Assembly: GCF_000428045.1 (NCBI RefSeq)
Contig: NZ_ATZE01000003.1
Span: 122,302 to 186,301 of the forward strand
Reading direction: 5' to 3'
DNA from: Sedimenticola selenatireducens DSM 17993
GTDB lineage: Bacteria; Pseudomonadota; Gammaproteobacteria; Chromatiales; Chromatiaceae
Length of the DNA stretch: 64,000 bases
Position numbers and translations under genes: made by a program. Positions 9,075-18,602 of this stretch are shown here, one piece after another (positions within the stretch are counted from its first letter, which is position 1; each line of letters opens with the position of its first letter). Below the pieces are notes generated by a model, which did not search any database, had not been told where the DNA came from, and saw nothing but the letters and a program-made list of their open reading frames with translations.

Positions 9075-9088
9075 GCCTATATATAGGC
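9075..9088. promoter_or_regulatory. Perfect 14-bp palindrome upstream of dctP
   Basis: GCCTATATATAGGC is a perfect palindrome 48 bases upstream of the dctP start codon. It could be an operator or overlap the promoter of the dctP transcript. No regulator gene lies beside it, so the function is inference. Confidence 0.3.
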
Positions 9089-9248
9089 GATCGGCACAGT
9101 GAGTGCAAATAGATTCTTGATTTGATAACACCCGTAAGGATAAGTGTTTAGTGCAATATTGCCGCCTTGTTGGTGTGCGTAACAGTTGCAGGCGTAAATA
9201 TTTTTCAATGCCAAAAAATAGTATCGAACAATTATTAAAGGATACTAA

Positions 9249-9282
9249 AGGGGCGTGCCCGATCTGCTCGGTACACGCCCTT
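9249..9282 (-). terminator. Possible terminator after maeB
   Basis: GGGCGTG (9251-9257) pairs with CACGCCC (9274-9280), extended by weaker flanking pairs, 27 bases beyond the maeB stop. On the maeB strand only a short T run follows, so termination strength is uncertain. Confidence 0.45.
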
Positions 9283-9309
9283 GACGATGCAGACTATCGG
9301 TTATGCCGT

Positions 9310-11598
9310 TTAGCCTGCTGCGTGGGTTGTTTTCCAGTCAATAGCGTCAACCACCGCCACCGCACTCATGTTGACAATGCCGCGTACGGTGATCGAGTCG
9401 GACACTGCATGGGCCGGATATTTCAACCCGGTCAGCATCGGTCCCACCGGGACAGCTTCGCCCAACATCTTCACCATGTTATAGGAGATATTGGCAGAAT
9501 CCAGGTTGGGCATGACCAGCAGATTCGCCGCCCCCTTGAAGCGGGAGTGAGGAAAAATCTTGTCACGGATCTCATCAGAGAGCGCCGAGTCGGCATGCAT
9601 TTCACCCTCAACGACCACACCGGGATACTGCTCGTGCAGAATTCTGCGTGCCTCCTTCATCTTGCGAGAGAAGGCATTATCCCGACTGCCGAAGTTCGAG
9701 TGTGACAACAGGGCCGCCTTGGGAGACATGCCAAAGCGCCTGACTATTTCTGCAGCCATGGCCGTCTTCTTGGCGATCTGCTTTGGCGAGGGGTCCGGGG
9801 TCACATGGGTATCGGTCAGGAAGAAGGTACCCTTGGACAGAATCAGCATAGTGATGGCCGAACAGTCGGTGGTGTCTTCACGAATACCGATAACACTGCG
9901 GATATACTTCAGATGCTGGATGTAGGCGCCCTCCACGCCGCAGATCATAGCGTCCGCATCGCCCTGCCGGGTCAGCAGTGCCGCCAACACCGTGGAGCGT
10001 GTGCGTACCACGCCACGTGCGAATGCGGGTGAGACACCGTTGCGTCCCTCGATCTCATGGTAGTGTTGCCAGTCCCGTTCGAAGTTCGGGTTATCGTTCA
10101 TGTTCACGACCTTGACATCCTGGCCGAGTCGGAAGCGCAGTCCAAGACCCTTGGCTTTCTCTTCGATCACCTCCGGACGTCCGATCAGGATGGGTTTACA
10201 AATGCCGTCATCCACCAACACCTGAACAGCCTGCAATACCCGAGTCGCCTCGCCCTCCGCGAATACCACACGCTGCGGATTGGAGATGGCCCGTTCGAAT
10301 ACCGGCTTCATCACCAGGCCAGAGCGGAAAACAAATTCTCTCAGGGTGCGGCGATACTCATGGAAGTCCTGGATCGGGCGGGTGGCCACGCCGGAGTCCA
10401 TCGCCGCCTGGGCGATCTTCGGCGGCAGGTCGGTCATTAGTCGCGGATCGAACGGTCTGGGGATCAGGTACTCACGACCGAACTGCAGCGCCTGTCCGCC
10501 GTAGGCGGCCTGAACCTGGTCGGAGGCCTCTTTCATCGCCAGGTCGGCGAGCGCTTCAACGCAGGCGATTTTCATGTGCTCGTTAATCGTGGTGGCACCC
10601 ACATCCAGGGCGCCCCGGAACAGGAACGGAAAACAGAGCACATTGTTGACCTGGTTCGGGTAATCGGAACGCCCGGTGGCAATAATGGCATCCGGTGCGA
10701 CCGCGAGCACCTCTTCCGGAGTGATCTCCGGTGTCGGGTTGGCGAGGGCCAGAATGAACGGCGGATTGGCCATTTTCTTTACCTGGTGCTGTTTCAATAC
10801 GCCGGGTCCCGAGAGGCCCATGAAGATATCGGCCCCTTCGATGACCTCATCCAGGGTGCGCTGGTCGGTCTCCACCGCATATGCTTCCTTGTAGGGGTCC
10901 ATGTCCTCTTTGCGACCCTTGTAGACTACGCCGTCCCGGTCAACGACCCGAATGTTCTCTTTTTTAAGCCCCATGCTCACCAGTAGATTGAGGCAGGCCA
11001 GTGCCGCGGCGCCGGCACCGGTGCAGACAAGCCGCACTTCCTCAATTTTCTTACCAGCGACCCGCAGACCGTTGCGCACCGCAGCGGCAACCACAATGGC
11101 GGTGCCGTGCTGATCGTCATGGAACACCGGTATGTTCATGCGTTCCCGCAGTCGGCGCTCAATCTCGAAACATTCTGGCGCCTTGATATCCTCCAGGTTG
11201 ATGCCGCCGAAAGTCGGTTCCATGGCGGCAACGGTTTCTATGATTTTTTCCGGATCTTTCAGATCGAGCTCGATATCGAACACATCGACACCGGCAAATT
11301 TCTTGAACAGAACGGCCTTCCCTTCCATGACCGGCTTGGCTGCCAATGGACCGATGGCGCCAAGACCCAGTACGGCGGTGCCGTTGGTGATGACGGCCAC
11401 CAGGTTACCCCTGGAGGTGAGGCTGGCTACCTCATTGGGGTCACGGACAATCTCCTCACAGGCGGCGGCCACGCCGGGCGAATAAGCGAGTGCGAGATCG
11501 CGTTGGTTGACCATTTTTTTGGTGGCAACGATCTCCATCTTTCCTGGCTTCGGAAAGCGGTGATAATCGAGTGACGCCTCGCGCAGGTCGTCTGTCAT
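9310..11598 (-). CDS. maeB: NADP-dependent malic enzyme with C-terminal phosphotransacetylase-like domain (MaeB)
   Basis: A 762-aa two-domain protein. Residues about 1-430 are a malic enzyme that converts malate to pyruvate and CO2 with NADP+: [50 protein letters not shown] and the nucleotide-binding [16 protein letters not shown]. Residues about 430-762 are a phosphate acetyl/butyryltransferase-like domain, which in MaeB is thought to be regulatory (acetyl-CoA and other effectors) rather than catalytic. Length equals the E. coli MaeB class. It is divergent from mdh, and together they could control flux from imported C4-acids to pyruvate and NADPH. Confidence 0.95.
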   Translation of the reverse strand: MTDDLREASLDYHRFPKPGKMEIVATKKMVNQRDLALAYSPGVAAACEEIVRDPNEVASLTSRGNLVAVITNGTAVLGLGAIGPLAAKPVMEGKAVLFKKFAGVDVFDIELDLKDPEKIIETVAAMEPTFGGINLEDIKAPECFEIERRLRERMNIPVFHDDQHGTAIVVAAAVRNGLRVAGKKIEEVRLVCTGAGAAALACLNLLVSMGLKKENIRVVDRDGVVYKGRKEDMDPYKEAYAVETDQRTLDEVIEGADIFMGLSGPGVLKQHQVKKMANPPFILALANPTPEITPEEVLAVAPDAIIATGRSDYPNQVNNVLCFPFLFRGALDVGATTINEHMKIACVEALADLAMKEASDQVQAAYGGQALQFGREYLIPRPFDPRLMTDLPPKIAQAAMDSGVATRPIQDFHEYRRTLREFVFRSGLVMKPVFERAISNPQRVVFAEGEATRVLQAVQVLVDDGICKPILIGRPEVIEEKAKGLGLRFRLGQDVKVVNMNDNPNFERDWQHYHEIEGRNGVSPAFARGVVRTRSTVLAALLTRQGDADAMICGVEGAYIQHLKYIRSVIGIREDTTDCSAITMLILSKGTFFLTDTHVTPDPSPKQIAKKTAMAAEIVRRFGMSPKAALLSHSNFGSRDNAFSRKMKEARRILHEQYPGVVVEGEMHADSALSDEIRDKIFPHSRFKGAANLLVMPNLDSANISYNMVKMLGEAVPVGPMLTGLKYPAHAVSDSITVRGIVNMSAVAVVDAIDWKTTHAAG

Positions 11599-11892
11599 GT
11601 TCTATTCCTTATATATACGGGGTTGCGGGTTTTAGATTAAAAAAACAAATAATGAATATAGAATTATCGAATAGATTATACCAATGCAAATAAATAGTAA
11701 CCCGAATTTTGTTGCTTTAGGGCTATTTTTTCGACTATTTCCGGATTTTTATGGAAAATTAGTATGAATGTCCTATTATTTCTGCGGTTTTTCCCTGCGA
11801 GCATGGATTCTTGTGTGGAAATGCCGTAATATTTCGTCCGATTTTCAGCTATTCTAAGTAAACCCCTAACACTACTGCAGAGGATTAATCTC

Positions 11893-12825
11893 ATGAAGGT
11901 ATCCGTTCTTGGCGCTGCCGGCGGCATCGGTCAGCCACTGGCCCTCCTACTCAAAAATGCCATGCCTGCTGGTTCAGAGCTGGCGTTGTACGATGTTAAT
12001 CCTATGGTACCTGGTGTTGCGGCGGACCTGAGCCACATCCCGACGCCTGTGAAGGTTTCGGGTCACGGCGCTGATCAGCTGGAAGCGGCGATGGCGAATA
12101 GCGATATCGTAATTATTCCGGCCGGTGTACCGCGTAAGCCGGGGATGTCCCGTGATGACCTGTTTAACGTCAATGCCGGTATTGTGAAATCGCTGGTGGA
12201 GACCGGTGCAAAAGTCTGCCCCAACGCCTGTTACGGAATTATTACCAACCCGGTAAACTCCACCGTGCCCATCGCGGCTGAAGTTCTGAAGAAGGCTGGT
12301 GTTTATGACAAGCGCAAACTGTTCGGTATCACTACTCTGGACATCATCCGTTCCAACACCTTCGTGGCGGAACTGAAGGGTCTGGACCCCACCAGCCTGA
12401 ATATTCCGGTGATCGGTGGTCACAGCGGTAACACCATCCTGCCACTGCTTTCCCAGATTGGTATTGAGTTCTCCCAGGAAGAGATCGAGAGCCTGACCCC
12501 AAGAATTCAGAATGCCGGCACTGAGGTGGTTGAGGCCAAGGCTGGTGGCGGTTCCGCAACTCTCTCCATGGCGGATGCCGGTGCCCGTTTTGCCCTGACC
12601 CTGCTGGATGCCCTGAATGGCCAGGAGTCCGTGGTCTGCACCTATGTCGAGGTGGAGAATCAGCCGACCCGCTTCCTCTCCCTCCCGGTCCGTCTGGGCA
12701 AAAACGGTGTTGAAGAGATCCTCCCGGCCGGCACCCTGAGCGCCTATGAGCAGAAACTGTTTGATGAGATGTTGCCGACCCTGGAGGGTAATATCGCCAA
12801 GGGTGTGGAGTTTGCCAATAGCTGA
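11893..12825 (+). CDS. mdh: Malate dehydrogenase
   Basis: A 310-aa NAD-dependent enzyme of the TCA cycle interconverting malate and oxaloacetate. The Rossmann motif [17 protein letters not shown] is at the N-terminus. Arg-rich substrate motifs ([11 protein letters not shown]), [14 protein letters not shown], and the catalytic His in [17 protein letters not shown] are all intact. The sequence type matches the E. coli and eukaryotic mitochondrial class. A good ribosome site (AGAGGA) precedes the ATG, and a strong terminator follows. The 294-base gap to the divergent maeB is AT-rich and should hold both promoters, though I cannot place boxes with confidence. Confidence 0.96.
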   Translation: MKVSVLGAAGGIGQPLALLLKNAMPAGSELALYDVNPMVPGVAADLSHIPTPVKVSGHGADQLEAAMANSDIVIIPAGVPRKPGMSRDDLFNVNAGIVKSLVETGAKVCPNACYGIITNPVNSTVPIAAEVLKKAGVYDKRKLFGITTLDIIRSNTFVAELKGLDPTSLNIPVIGGHSGNTILPLLSQIGIEFSQEEIESLTPRIQNAGTEVVEAKAGGGSATLSMADAGARFALTLLDALNGQESVVCTYVEVENQPTRFLSLPVRLGKNGVEEILPAGTLSAYEQKLFDEMLPTLEGNIAKGVEFANS

Positions 12826-12840
12826 TTGTTGACTGACAGA

Positions 12841-12882
12841 CCAACAAAAAACGCCCGAGTCAAACTGGGCGTTTTTTGTTGG
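12841..12882. terminator. Bidirectional intrinsic terminator between mdh and the aminotransferase gene
   Basis: A perfect 16-bp inverted repeat, CCAACAAAAAACGCCC (12841-12856) with GGGCGTTTTTTGTTGG (12867-12882), around a 10-base loop. A/T-rich arms allow termination for both convergent genes. Confidence 0.93.
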
Positions 12883-12911
12883 GCGATACCCTGCCGTTGC
12901 AGGTTATCCGT

Positions 12912-14102
12912 TTACAGCACCTGGGCAATACCGCTGCAGAGTGCGTCCATGTTGTTGCGCGTCATGCCGGCAACGCTGATGCGGCCCGAGCCCACAATAT
13001 AGATACCAAACTCATCTTTCAGGCGTTTCACCTGATCCGGGTTCAGGCCGGAGAAGGAGAACATGCCGCACTGACGGCTGATAAAGCTGAAATCCTGATC
13101 AACCCCCTTCTCCTTCAGGGTGGCGACGAACAGATCGCGCATCGCCTGGATACGGTTACGCATCTCCGCCACCTCTTTCTCCCACTCCGCATACAGCGAG
13201 GCGTTGTTGAGGATGGTGGTGACGATGCCGCTGCCGTGGAACGGCGGGTTGGAGTAGTTGGCGCGAATGATGGATTTGATCTGGCTGAAGGCGTTATCGG
13301 CCTGGTCGGCCTCTTTTGCCAGCAGCGTGATGCCGCCTACGCGCTCGTTATAGAGCCCGAAATTTTTGGAGAATGAGCTGGCCACCAGCAGTTCCGGGTT
13401 GTGCTCGGTGAAGATGCGCAGGCCGGCAGCATCGTCCTCGATCCCTTTGGCGAAACCCTGGTAAGCGAAGTCGAACAAAGGCAGCCAGCCGCCCGCGGCG
13501 GAGAGCCTGGCCAACTCTTCCCACTCGTCGGCGGTGGGATCGATGCCGGTCGGATTGTGGCAGCAACCGTGAAACAGCACGGTATCCCCGGCGGCGACCT
13601 GCAGCAGCGAATTCTTCATGGCCGCGAAGTCCTTGTCCTTGGCTTCCGCGTTGTAATAGTCATAGGTGGCCACTTCCAGGCCAGCCGCCTGGAAGATGTT
13701 GCCATGGTTGGCCCAGGTCGGGTTGCTGACCCAGATGCGTCTGCTCGGCATGTGCCGGGCGATGAACTCGGCGCAAATGCGCAGGGCGCCGGTGCCACCA
13801 GGTGCATGGGCCGAACGGGCGCGGCCGGCACGGATGATATCGCTGTCGCTGCCGAACAGCAGGCGCTGGACGCCCAGCCCGTATTCGGGGGTGCCCTCAA
13901 TACTCAGATAGCTTTTGCTGGTCTCTTGGCTCAGCAACCGCTCTTCGGCTTTTTTGACACATGAGAGGATAGGAGTGGTGCCCGCCTCGTCCTTATATAT
14001 TCCGACACCGAGATTGATTTTGTCGGTACGGGTATCCTTTTTGAAGGCTTCCGTCAGACCAAGGATGGGATCGGCCGGTGCGGCGCTGAGCTGTTCAAAC
14101 AT
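12912..14102 (-). CDS. Aspartate/aromatic-amino-acid aminotransferase (class I, PLP)
   Basis: A 396-aa fold-type I aminotransferase of the AspC/TyrB subgroup. Its N-terminus ([20 protein letters not shown]) aligns closely with E. coli AspC. The PLP lysine lies in [19 protein letters not shown], and the phosphate/substrate motifs [13 protein letters not shown] and [13 protein letters not shown] are present. It transfers amino groups between glutamate and oxaloacetate and/or aromatic oxo acids. AspC and TyrB cannot be told apart by eye, so no symbol is given. ATG 14102 has a GAGGGG ribosome site; an upstream ATG at 14114 adds only four residues. It converges on mdh, which makes its product oxaloacetate. 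Confidence 0.92.
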   Translation of the reverse strand: MFEQLSAAPADPILGLTEAFKKDTRTDKINLGVGIYKDEAGTTPILSCVKKAEERLLSQETSKSYLSIEGTPEYGLGVQRLLFGSDSDIIRAGRARSAHAPGGTGALRICAEFIARHMPSRRIWVSNPTWANHGNIFQAAGLEVATYDYYNAEAKDKDFAAMKNSLLQVAAGDTVLFHGCCHNPTGIDPTADEWEELARLSAAGGWLPLFDFAYQGFAKGIEDDAAGLRIFTEHNPELLVASSFSKNFGLYNERVGGITLLAKEADQADNAFSQIKSIIRANYSNPPFHGSGIVTTILNNASLYAEWEKEVAEMRNRIQAMRDLFVATLKEKGVDQDFSFISRQCGMFSFSGLNPDQVKRLKDEFGIYIVGSGRISVAGMTRNNMDALCSGIAQVL

Positions 14103-14232
14103 TTTTCCCCTCATGCGAGCTATTTAATGACAAATGGGCCAATATGCTACTCCCTGTGGGTAGCGTTGCAAAGCGCTTAATGTTGATGGGGTGAAAACCG
14201 ATTTTGATGGTTGTGAGCGAGAGGGATATCTG

Positions 14233-15396
14233 ATGAGTCATAGGCCGTTGCCGCCGCCGTTGGGGTTGTATATTCATCTGCCCTGGTGTGTACGAAAGTG
14301 CCCGTATTGCGATTTCAATTCTCATCAGGTGCGGACGGATTTGGCGGAAGGAGCGTATATCGAAGCCCTGCTCGCTGATCTCGATTATGAGCTGTCGCGC
14401 CACGCGACCGGCGACCGTGAATTGCACAGTCTGTTTATCGGTGGGGGTACCCCGAGCCTGTTTTCCGCCGAGTCAATCCATCGGCTGCTGATTGGTGTTG
14501 AGGCGCGTTTGCGCTGTGGTGCCGGGATGGAAGTGACCCTGGAGGCGAATCCCGGCACGCTGGAGCAGGGGCGTTATCGCGGTTATCGGGAGGCAGGGGT
14601 GAATCGCCTCTCCATCGGTGTGCAGAGCTTTCATCAGGAGTCCCTTGAGCGGCTTGGCCGGATACATGGCCCGGAGGAGGTGTTTGCGGCGATTGAAAGC
14701 GCCCGGTCTGCCGGTTTTGATTCAATCAATCTGGATCTGATGAGCGGTTTGCCGGGGCAGACCCTGGAGATGGCCTGTAAGGATGTGCGTCTGGCCATTG
14801 AAGCCAGCCCTGATCACATCTCCTATTACCAATTGACCCTTGAGCCGAATACCCCATTCCATCGTCAACCGCCTGTGGCCATGCCGGGTGAAGATAGGGC
14901 GCATGATTTTCAACTGGCGGGCCGCCAGCTGCTGGGGGATGCCGGCTATCAGCAGTATGAGGTGTCGGCCTACATGCGTAACGGCCGTGCTTGCCGGCAC
15001 AATCTCAACTATTGGCGATTTGGCGACTACATCGGCATAGGCGCTGGAGCACATGGCAAGCTCACAGATTCTTCCTCCTGGCTTGTTGAGCGTGCGTGGC
15101 GTGTCAGGCAGCCGGATGAGTATCTGCGGAAAGCCGGTAGTGAGGCAGCGGTATCGGGCCGCCGGCAGCTTCTGCCTGCAGACCTGCTGATTGAATTTAT
15201 GATGAATGCCCTAAGGCTAAAGGCGGGTTTTGCCGTGGAATTGTTCCCTGAAAGGACCGGGTTGGGCGAGGCTGATTTGTGGGCCGGGTTGGATGAATTA
15301 CTCGGGCGCGGGCTACTGTTGCATGAGGACGGCATCATCAGGGCATCGGAATCCGGTTGGCTATTTTTGGATGACGTGGTTGCCGGGCTACTTTAA
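14233..15396 (+). CDS. hemW: HemW-like radical SAM protein (heme chaperone)
   Basis: A 387-aa radical SAM protein of the oxygen-independent coproporphyrinogen oxidase-like family. The 4Fe-4S motif CxxxCxxC is in LPWCVRKCPYCDFNSHQ. GGGTPSLFSAESI, TLEANPGTLE and NRLSIGVQSFHQESLERLGR follow, and the HemW C-terminal region is present. HemW lacks the extra cysteine of true HemN and acts in heme delivery to respiratory enzymes rather than porphyrin synthesis. ATG 14233 fits the family N-terminus; a GTG at 14191 would add 14 atypical residues. Confidence 0.9.
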   Translation: MSHRPLPPPLGLYIHLPWCVRKCPYCDFNSHQVRTDLAEGAYIEALLADLDYELSRHATGDRELHSLFIGGGTPSLFSAESIHRLLIGVEARLRCGAGMEVTLEANPGTLEQGRYRGYREAGVNRLSIGVQSFHQESLERLGRIHGPEEVFAAIESARSAGFDSINLDLMSGLPGQTLEMACKDVRLAIEASPDHISYYQLTLEPNTPFHRQPPVAMPGEDRAHDFQLAGRQLLGDAGYQQYEVSAYMRNGRACRHNLNYWRFGDYIGIGAGAHGKLTDSSSWLVERAWRVRQPDEYLRKAGSEAAVSGRRQLLPADLLIEFMMNALRLKAGFAVELFPERTGLGEADLWAGLDELLGRGLLLHEDGIIRASESGWLFLDDVVAGLL

Positions 15397-15533
15397 ATGT
15401 GCGGTCATGTATAAGTGGATAGGGAGAGGGGTCTAAAAGCAGCAGCAATATCCGTGTGCTAGGATTTCATCATGGGGCTGTGAACTGGTTGCCGTTTGGG
15501 GATTAGCGGCGTGCCGGTGAGGAGGGATGAGCA

Positions 15534-15902
15534 ATGGATTCGGCGGGTAATGGACAGAGGGTGGATTTTGATCAGTGGCTGAAGTTGGCCAACACCGATA
15601 TGTCGGCGTTTGAAGCGCTGCGCAGGGCGACAATCAATCAGGTTATTGAGCAGGCGCCTGAAGAACAGCAGGATCGGCTGCGCCGACTGCAGTGGCGCAT
15701 TGATCAGGAGCGCCGCCGCTGTAAAAGCCCCATGGGAGCCTGTATTCGGATTTCCAGGATGATGTGGGACCAGATGATGGGCGAAGGGGGGCTGGTTGAA
15801 CGACTCCACGAGCTTACTAACAAAGGGTTCTCCGGCGCCATGAGTAGAGGGCGTTCAGCGAAGGTGATTCCGTTGGTTCCCGGACGTGGTCCTGGACGGT
15901 AG
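15534..15902 (+). CDS. Small conserved protein, DUF3135-like
   Basis: A 122-aa cytoplasmic protein of unknown function. The core (FDQWLKLANTDMSAFEALRR, LRRLQWRIDQERRRCKSPMG, ISRMMWDQMM) resembles the DUF3135 family found in gammaproteobacteria. It is highly charged, predicted helical, and the C-terminal tail is Gly/Arg-rich. The GGAGGG ribosome site ends 7 bases before ATG 15534. It is downstream of hemW and upstream of rpmE on the same strand but well separated. The family call is from memory of the conserved pattern; no function is known. Confidence 0.72.
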   Translation: MDSAGNGQRVDFDQWLKLANTDMSAFEALRRATINQVIEQAPEEQQDRLRRLQWRIDQERRRCKSPMGACIRISRMMWDQMMGEGGLVERLHELTNKGFSGAMSRGRSAKVIPLVPGRGPGR

Positions 15903-16001
15903 GTCGGGCTTGTGTCTTGCGTGATGTGTCGGTCTTGGCTATAATGCCCCGTTCACCCCGTCTTAATTATGCGGGTAGTTTGAGTTTATTCAGAGGCTGT
16001 C

Positions 16002-16205
16002 ATGAAAGCGGATATCCACCCCCAGTACGAAGAGATTAAAGTGGCTTGCAGCTGTGGAAACGAGTTTACCACTCGTTCGGCGCTGTGTGAGGATCTGCAC
16101 GTGGAAGTCTGCTCAGCCTGCCATCCGTTCTTCACCGGAAAACAGAAGATTATGGATACCGCTGGTCGTGTAGACAAGTTCCGCAAGCGTTATTCGCGCG
16201 GTTAA
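16002..16205 (+). CDS. rpmE: 50S ribosomal protein L31, zinc-binding type
   Basis: A 67-aa ribosomal protein with Cys16, Cys18, Cys37 and Cys40, the zinc-ribbon ligands of the C+ form of L31. The C+ form is normally expressed under zinc-replete conditions, and the C- paralogue is not in this window. The typical opening [12 protein letters not shown] and C-terminal [10 protein letters not shown] are present. A strong terminator follows 24 bases after the stop, so it is likely monocistronic. Confidence 0.97.
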   Translation: MKADIHPQYEEIKVACSCGNEFTTRSALCEDLHVEVCSACHPFFTGKQKIMDTAGRVDKFRKRYSRG

Positions 16206-16229
16206 GCGTAGCGCAAAGCAGGAAATCAA

Positions 16230-16260
16230 ATAAAAGGCACTTCGGTGCCTTTTATTTTTG
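16230..16260. terminator. Intrinsic terminator after rpmE
   Basis: ATAAAAGGCAC (16230-16240), a TTCG tetraloop, and GTGCCTTTTAT (16245-16255) form a perfect 11-bp stem followed by a T-rich tail. Confidence 0.92.
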
Positions 16261-16689
16261 CTTGAAAAGACTTCCGATAGTGTGGAGCGCAGGGATGCGC
16301 AGATGTGCTGGATGGCGCGTATCTTAAAAGAGTGTTGTTATTTAGTGGATGGTCTATGCTTTAACGCGTCTGCGCTTAACGGACCATCGACAATCCCTTC
16401 GCCTTCGGTATTCGGCAGTATTCAATATTTCAATGTGCTGTATTAAAAAATGCAGTCATTGCGTCCAAATATAATTTTGGTAGCATTGCTGCACTTGCAA
16501 AATTTTGGGAATTCTGCCCTACAGCCGGGTGTTGGCAAATTTTCGTTTAGAAAGTGGTCAAATTGCCAGGCAGTTTAGAGGTAATGCATGTTGGACGATC
16601 GTCCGGTTACATGCTTAAGGGTTGTTCTGATCGGCCGACTGTTATATAAAAGGCCAGTTAGCCAGTTTATGGCAGGAGAAAGTGAACTT
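16261..16689. other. Noncoding gap before gltA
   Basis: About 430 bases between the rpmE terminator and gltA. The stretch 16440-16560 is AT-rich and is the likely promoter region of gltA, but no box is clear enough to call. A 7-bp inverted repeat GATGGTC/GACCATC brackets about 16350-16390. A 62-codon open frame at 16258-16446 has no ribosome site and no recognisable content, so I do not call a gene here. Confidence 0.4.
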
Positions 16690-17985
16690 ATGTCAGATAA
16701 AAAAGTAACCTTAACCAACAAAGTGGATGGAACCTCTGTAGATCTGCCTGTGTACAAGGGCACCGAAGGGCCGGAAGTCGCGGATATCTCGACCCTTTAC
16801 AAGCACACCGGTATGTTTACCTATGATCCCGGTTTCGTGGCTACGGCAAGTTGCCGAAGTGCCATCACCTATATCGATGGTGATAAGGGTATCCTGCGTT
16901 ATCGGGGGTATCCCATCGAACAGTTGGCCAAGGAGGCGAGCTTTCTCGAGGTGGCCTACCTGCTTATGTACGGCGACCTGCCTTCTGCCGAAGAGATGGC
17001 GAAATTTGATAACACCATTCGTCACCACACGATGATTAAGGAGACCTTGAAGAACTTCTTCGACGGTTTCCAGTATGATGCACACCCGATGGGTATTATG
17101 GTCGGCGTGGTGGGGTCACTCTCCGCCTTCTACCACGATTCCCTGGATATCAATAATCCACGGCATCGTGAAATTTCCGCCCACCGATTGATTGCCAAGA
17201 TGCCGACCATCGCGGCGGCCAGCTACAAGCACAATGTTGGCGAACCCTTCATTTATCCGCGAAATGATCTGGACTATTGTGAAAACTTCCTGCGCATGAT
17301 GTTCAGCAATCCCTGTGAGGAATACTCACCGGATCCGGTTGCGGTGAAGGCGATCAACACGCTGTTTATTCTGCATGCCGACCATGAGCAGAACGCCAGT
17401 ACCTCGACCGTGCGTCTCTCAGGCAGTTCCCAGGCCAATCCGTTTGCCTGTATTGCAGCTGGGATCGCGTCTCTGTGGGGGCCCTCTCACGGTGGCGCCA
17501 ATGAGGCAGTGCTCGATATGCTGAATGAGATCGGTGATGTCTCCCAGATCGACAAGTACATCGCCAAGGCCAAAGATAAGGACGATCCGTTCCGCCTGAT
17601 GGGCTTTGGTCACCGTGTCTACAAGAACTTCGACCCGCGCGCCACCCTGATCCGTGAGGTGTGCCATGAGGTGCTTGAGAACATGAAGGATAACGACAAT
17701 CCGCTGTTCGAACTGGCCCTGCGCCTTGAGCAGGTGGCCTTGGAGGACGAGTACTTTGTCGAGCGCAAGCTGTATCCGAATGTGGACTTCTACTCCGGCA
17801 TTATCTATCAGGCGCTGGGCATTCCCACCAGCATGTTCACGGTGATGTTTGCCGTGGCCAGGACCGTTGGCTGGGTTGCTCACTGGATGGAAATGATGGA
17901 TGACCCCGAGTTCCGCATCGGCCGTCCGCGTCAGCTCTACACCGGTGCCCCGAAGCGCGATTATGTTCCGGTAAGCAAGCGTTAG
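16690..17985 (+). CDS. gltA: Citrate synthase
   Basis: A 431-aa TCA-cycle enzyme condensing oxaloacetate and acetyl-CoA. Catalytic motifs include [30 protein letters not shown] and [14 protein letters not shown]. The length and N-terminal domain ([13 protein letters not shown]) are those of the hexameric, NADH-regulated type found in gram-negative bacteria. I chose ATG 16690, with AGGAGA about 10 bases upstream and the expected N-terminus MSDKKVTL, over an upstream start at 16588. The TAG stop overlaps the TAA of the convergent gene by two bases. Confidence 0.96.
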   Translation: MSDKKVTLTNKVDGTSVDLPVYKGTEGPEVADISTLYKHTGMFTYDPGFVATASCRSAITYIDGDKGILRYRGYPIEQLAKEASFLEVAYLLMYGDLPSAEEMAKFDNTIRHHTMIKETLKNFFDGFQYDAHPMGIMVGVVGSLSAFYHDSLDINNPRHREISAHRLIAKMPTIAAASYKHNVGEPFIYPRNDLDYCENFLRMMFSNPCEEYSPDPVAVKAINTLFILHADHEQNASTSTVRLSGSSQANPFACIAAGIASLWGPSHGGANEAVLDMLNEIGDVSQIDKYIAKAKDKDDPFRLMGFGHRVYKNFDPRATLIREVCHEVLENMKDNDNPLFELALRLEQVALEDEYFVERKLYPNVDFYSGIIYQALGIPTSMFTVMFAVARTVGWVAHWMEMMDDPEFRIGRPRQLYTGAPKRDYVPVSKR

Positions 17986-18587
17986 TCGGACGCGAGCAGC
18001 GTCAATAGTTGGTCCAGCGACGCCCCCTTCTGGGGGCGTCCTTCTGTCGGGTCCAGGGGCAGGTTGTGGCGTTCCGACTCCGGCAGCACAAGCAGCTCAA
18101 TTTGGTGTTCGCCGGCATGGAAGCTGAATACTGTCCGCATAACGCGCTTTTTGTTGCTGTAATCCAGTGTTACTTCACGTTGTCGACAAGGGATTTTCCA
18201 GTCCATCAGTGCGATCGCTACGGATTCAACAGTGTCGGAAAAGAGAATAAGCGTAACCGGAGTGTGCTGGTTTGCAACGCCGGTCAGTACCGGACCGATG
18301 AGACGTGGGTGGTAGGGGCTGAAAAGCCGTATGGCCTCCGCCGCACTTTTTCTGAGTTCATGCAGTTGTGTTGCCTGGGCGGTGGGTTGGAACAGCTGCA
18401 GGTGGTTTTTTAATGCCAGCTCGATTTCGCGGTTTTCCGGCAGCTGCCGCTGGTCCGTGCACCTCAGCCGCTTGGCGGCTTTGTTGCGGGCCTGGGCGTA
18501 GCTGAGGTCACTCTGCTCGGCAATTAATTGCGCCGCCTCAATAGCGATCTGATGCCTGAGCGCGCGGGGTGCTGAACGACGCGGCAT
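17982..18587 (-). CDS. Conserved protein of unknown function
   Basis: A 201-aa soluble protein without signal peptide or membrane segment. The N-terminal half is basic and helical ([25 protein letters not shown], then [10 protein letters not shown]). The C-terminal half looks alpha/beta ([20 protein letters not shown], then [15 protein letters not shown]). I recognise it only as the kind of conserved gammaproteobacterial protein sometimes loosely annotated as a nucleotidyltransferase-like or ligase-like protein; there is no motif to back that. It lies 15 bases downstream of the PBP1A gene on the same strand, so co-transcription is plausible. Its stop codon interlocks with that of gltA. Confidence 0.65.
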   Translation of the reverse strand: MPRRSAPRALRHQIAIEAAQLIAEQSDLSYAQARNKAAKRLRCTDQRQLPENREIELALKNHLQLFQPTAQATQLHELRKSAAEAIRLFSPYHPRLIGPVLTGVANQHTPVTLILFSDTVESVAIALMDWKIPCRQREVTLDYSNKKRVMRTVFSFHAGEHQIELLVLPESERHNLPLDPTEGRPQKGASLDQLLTLLASD

Positions 18588-18602
18588 GTCGATGCTCCTT
18601 GG

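Noticed and set aside
9151-9705. 184-codon frame overlapping the 3' end of maeB on the other strand
   Set aside because: Most of it is antisense to the well-supported maeB gene and its translation shows no protein-like pattern.
16258-16446. 62-codon frame after the rpmE terminator
   Set aside because: Starts inside the terminator tail, lacks a ribosome site and resembles no family.
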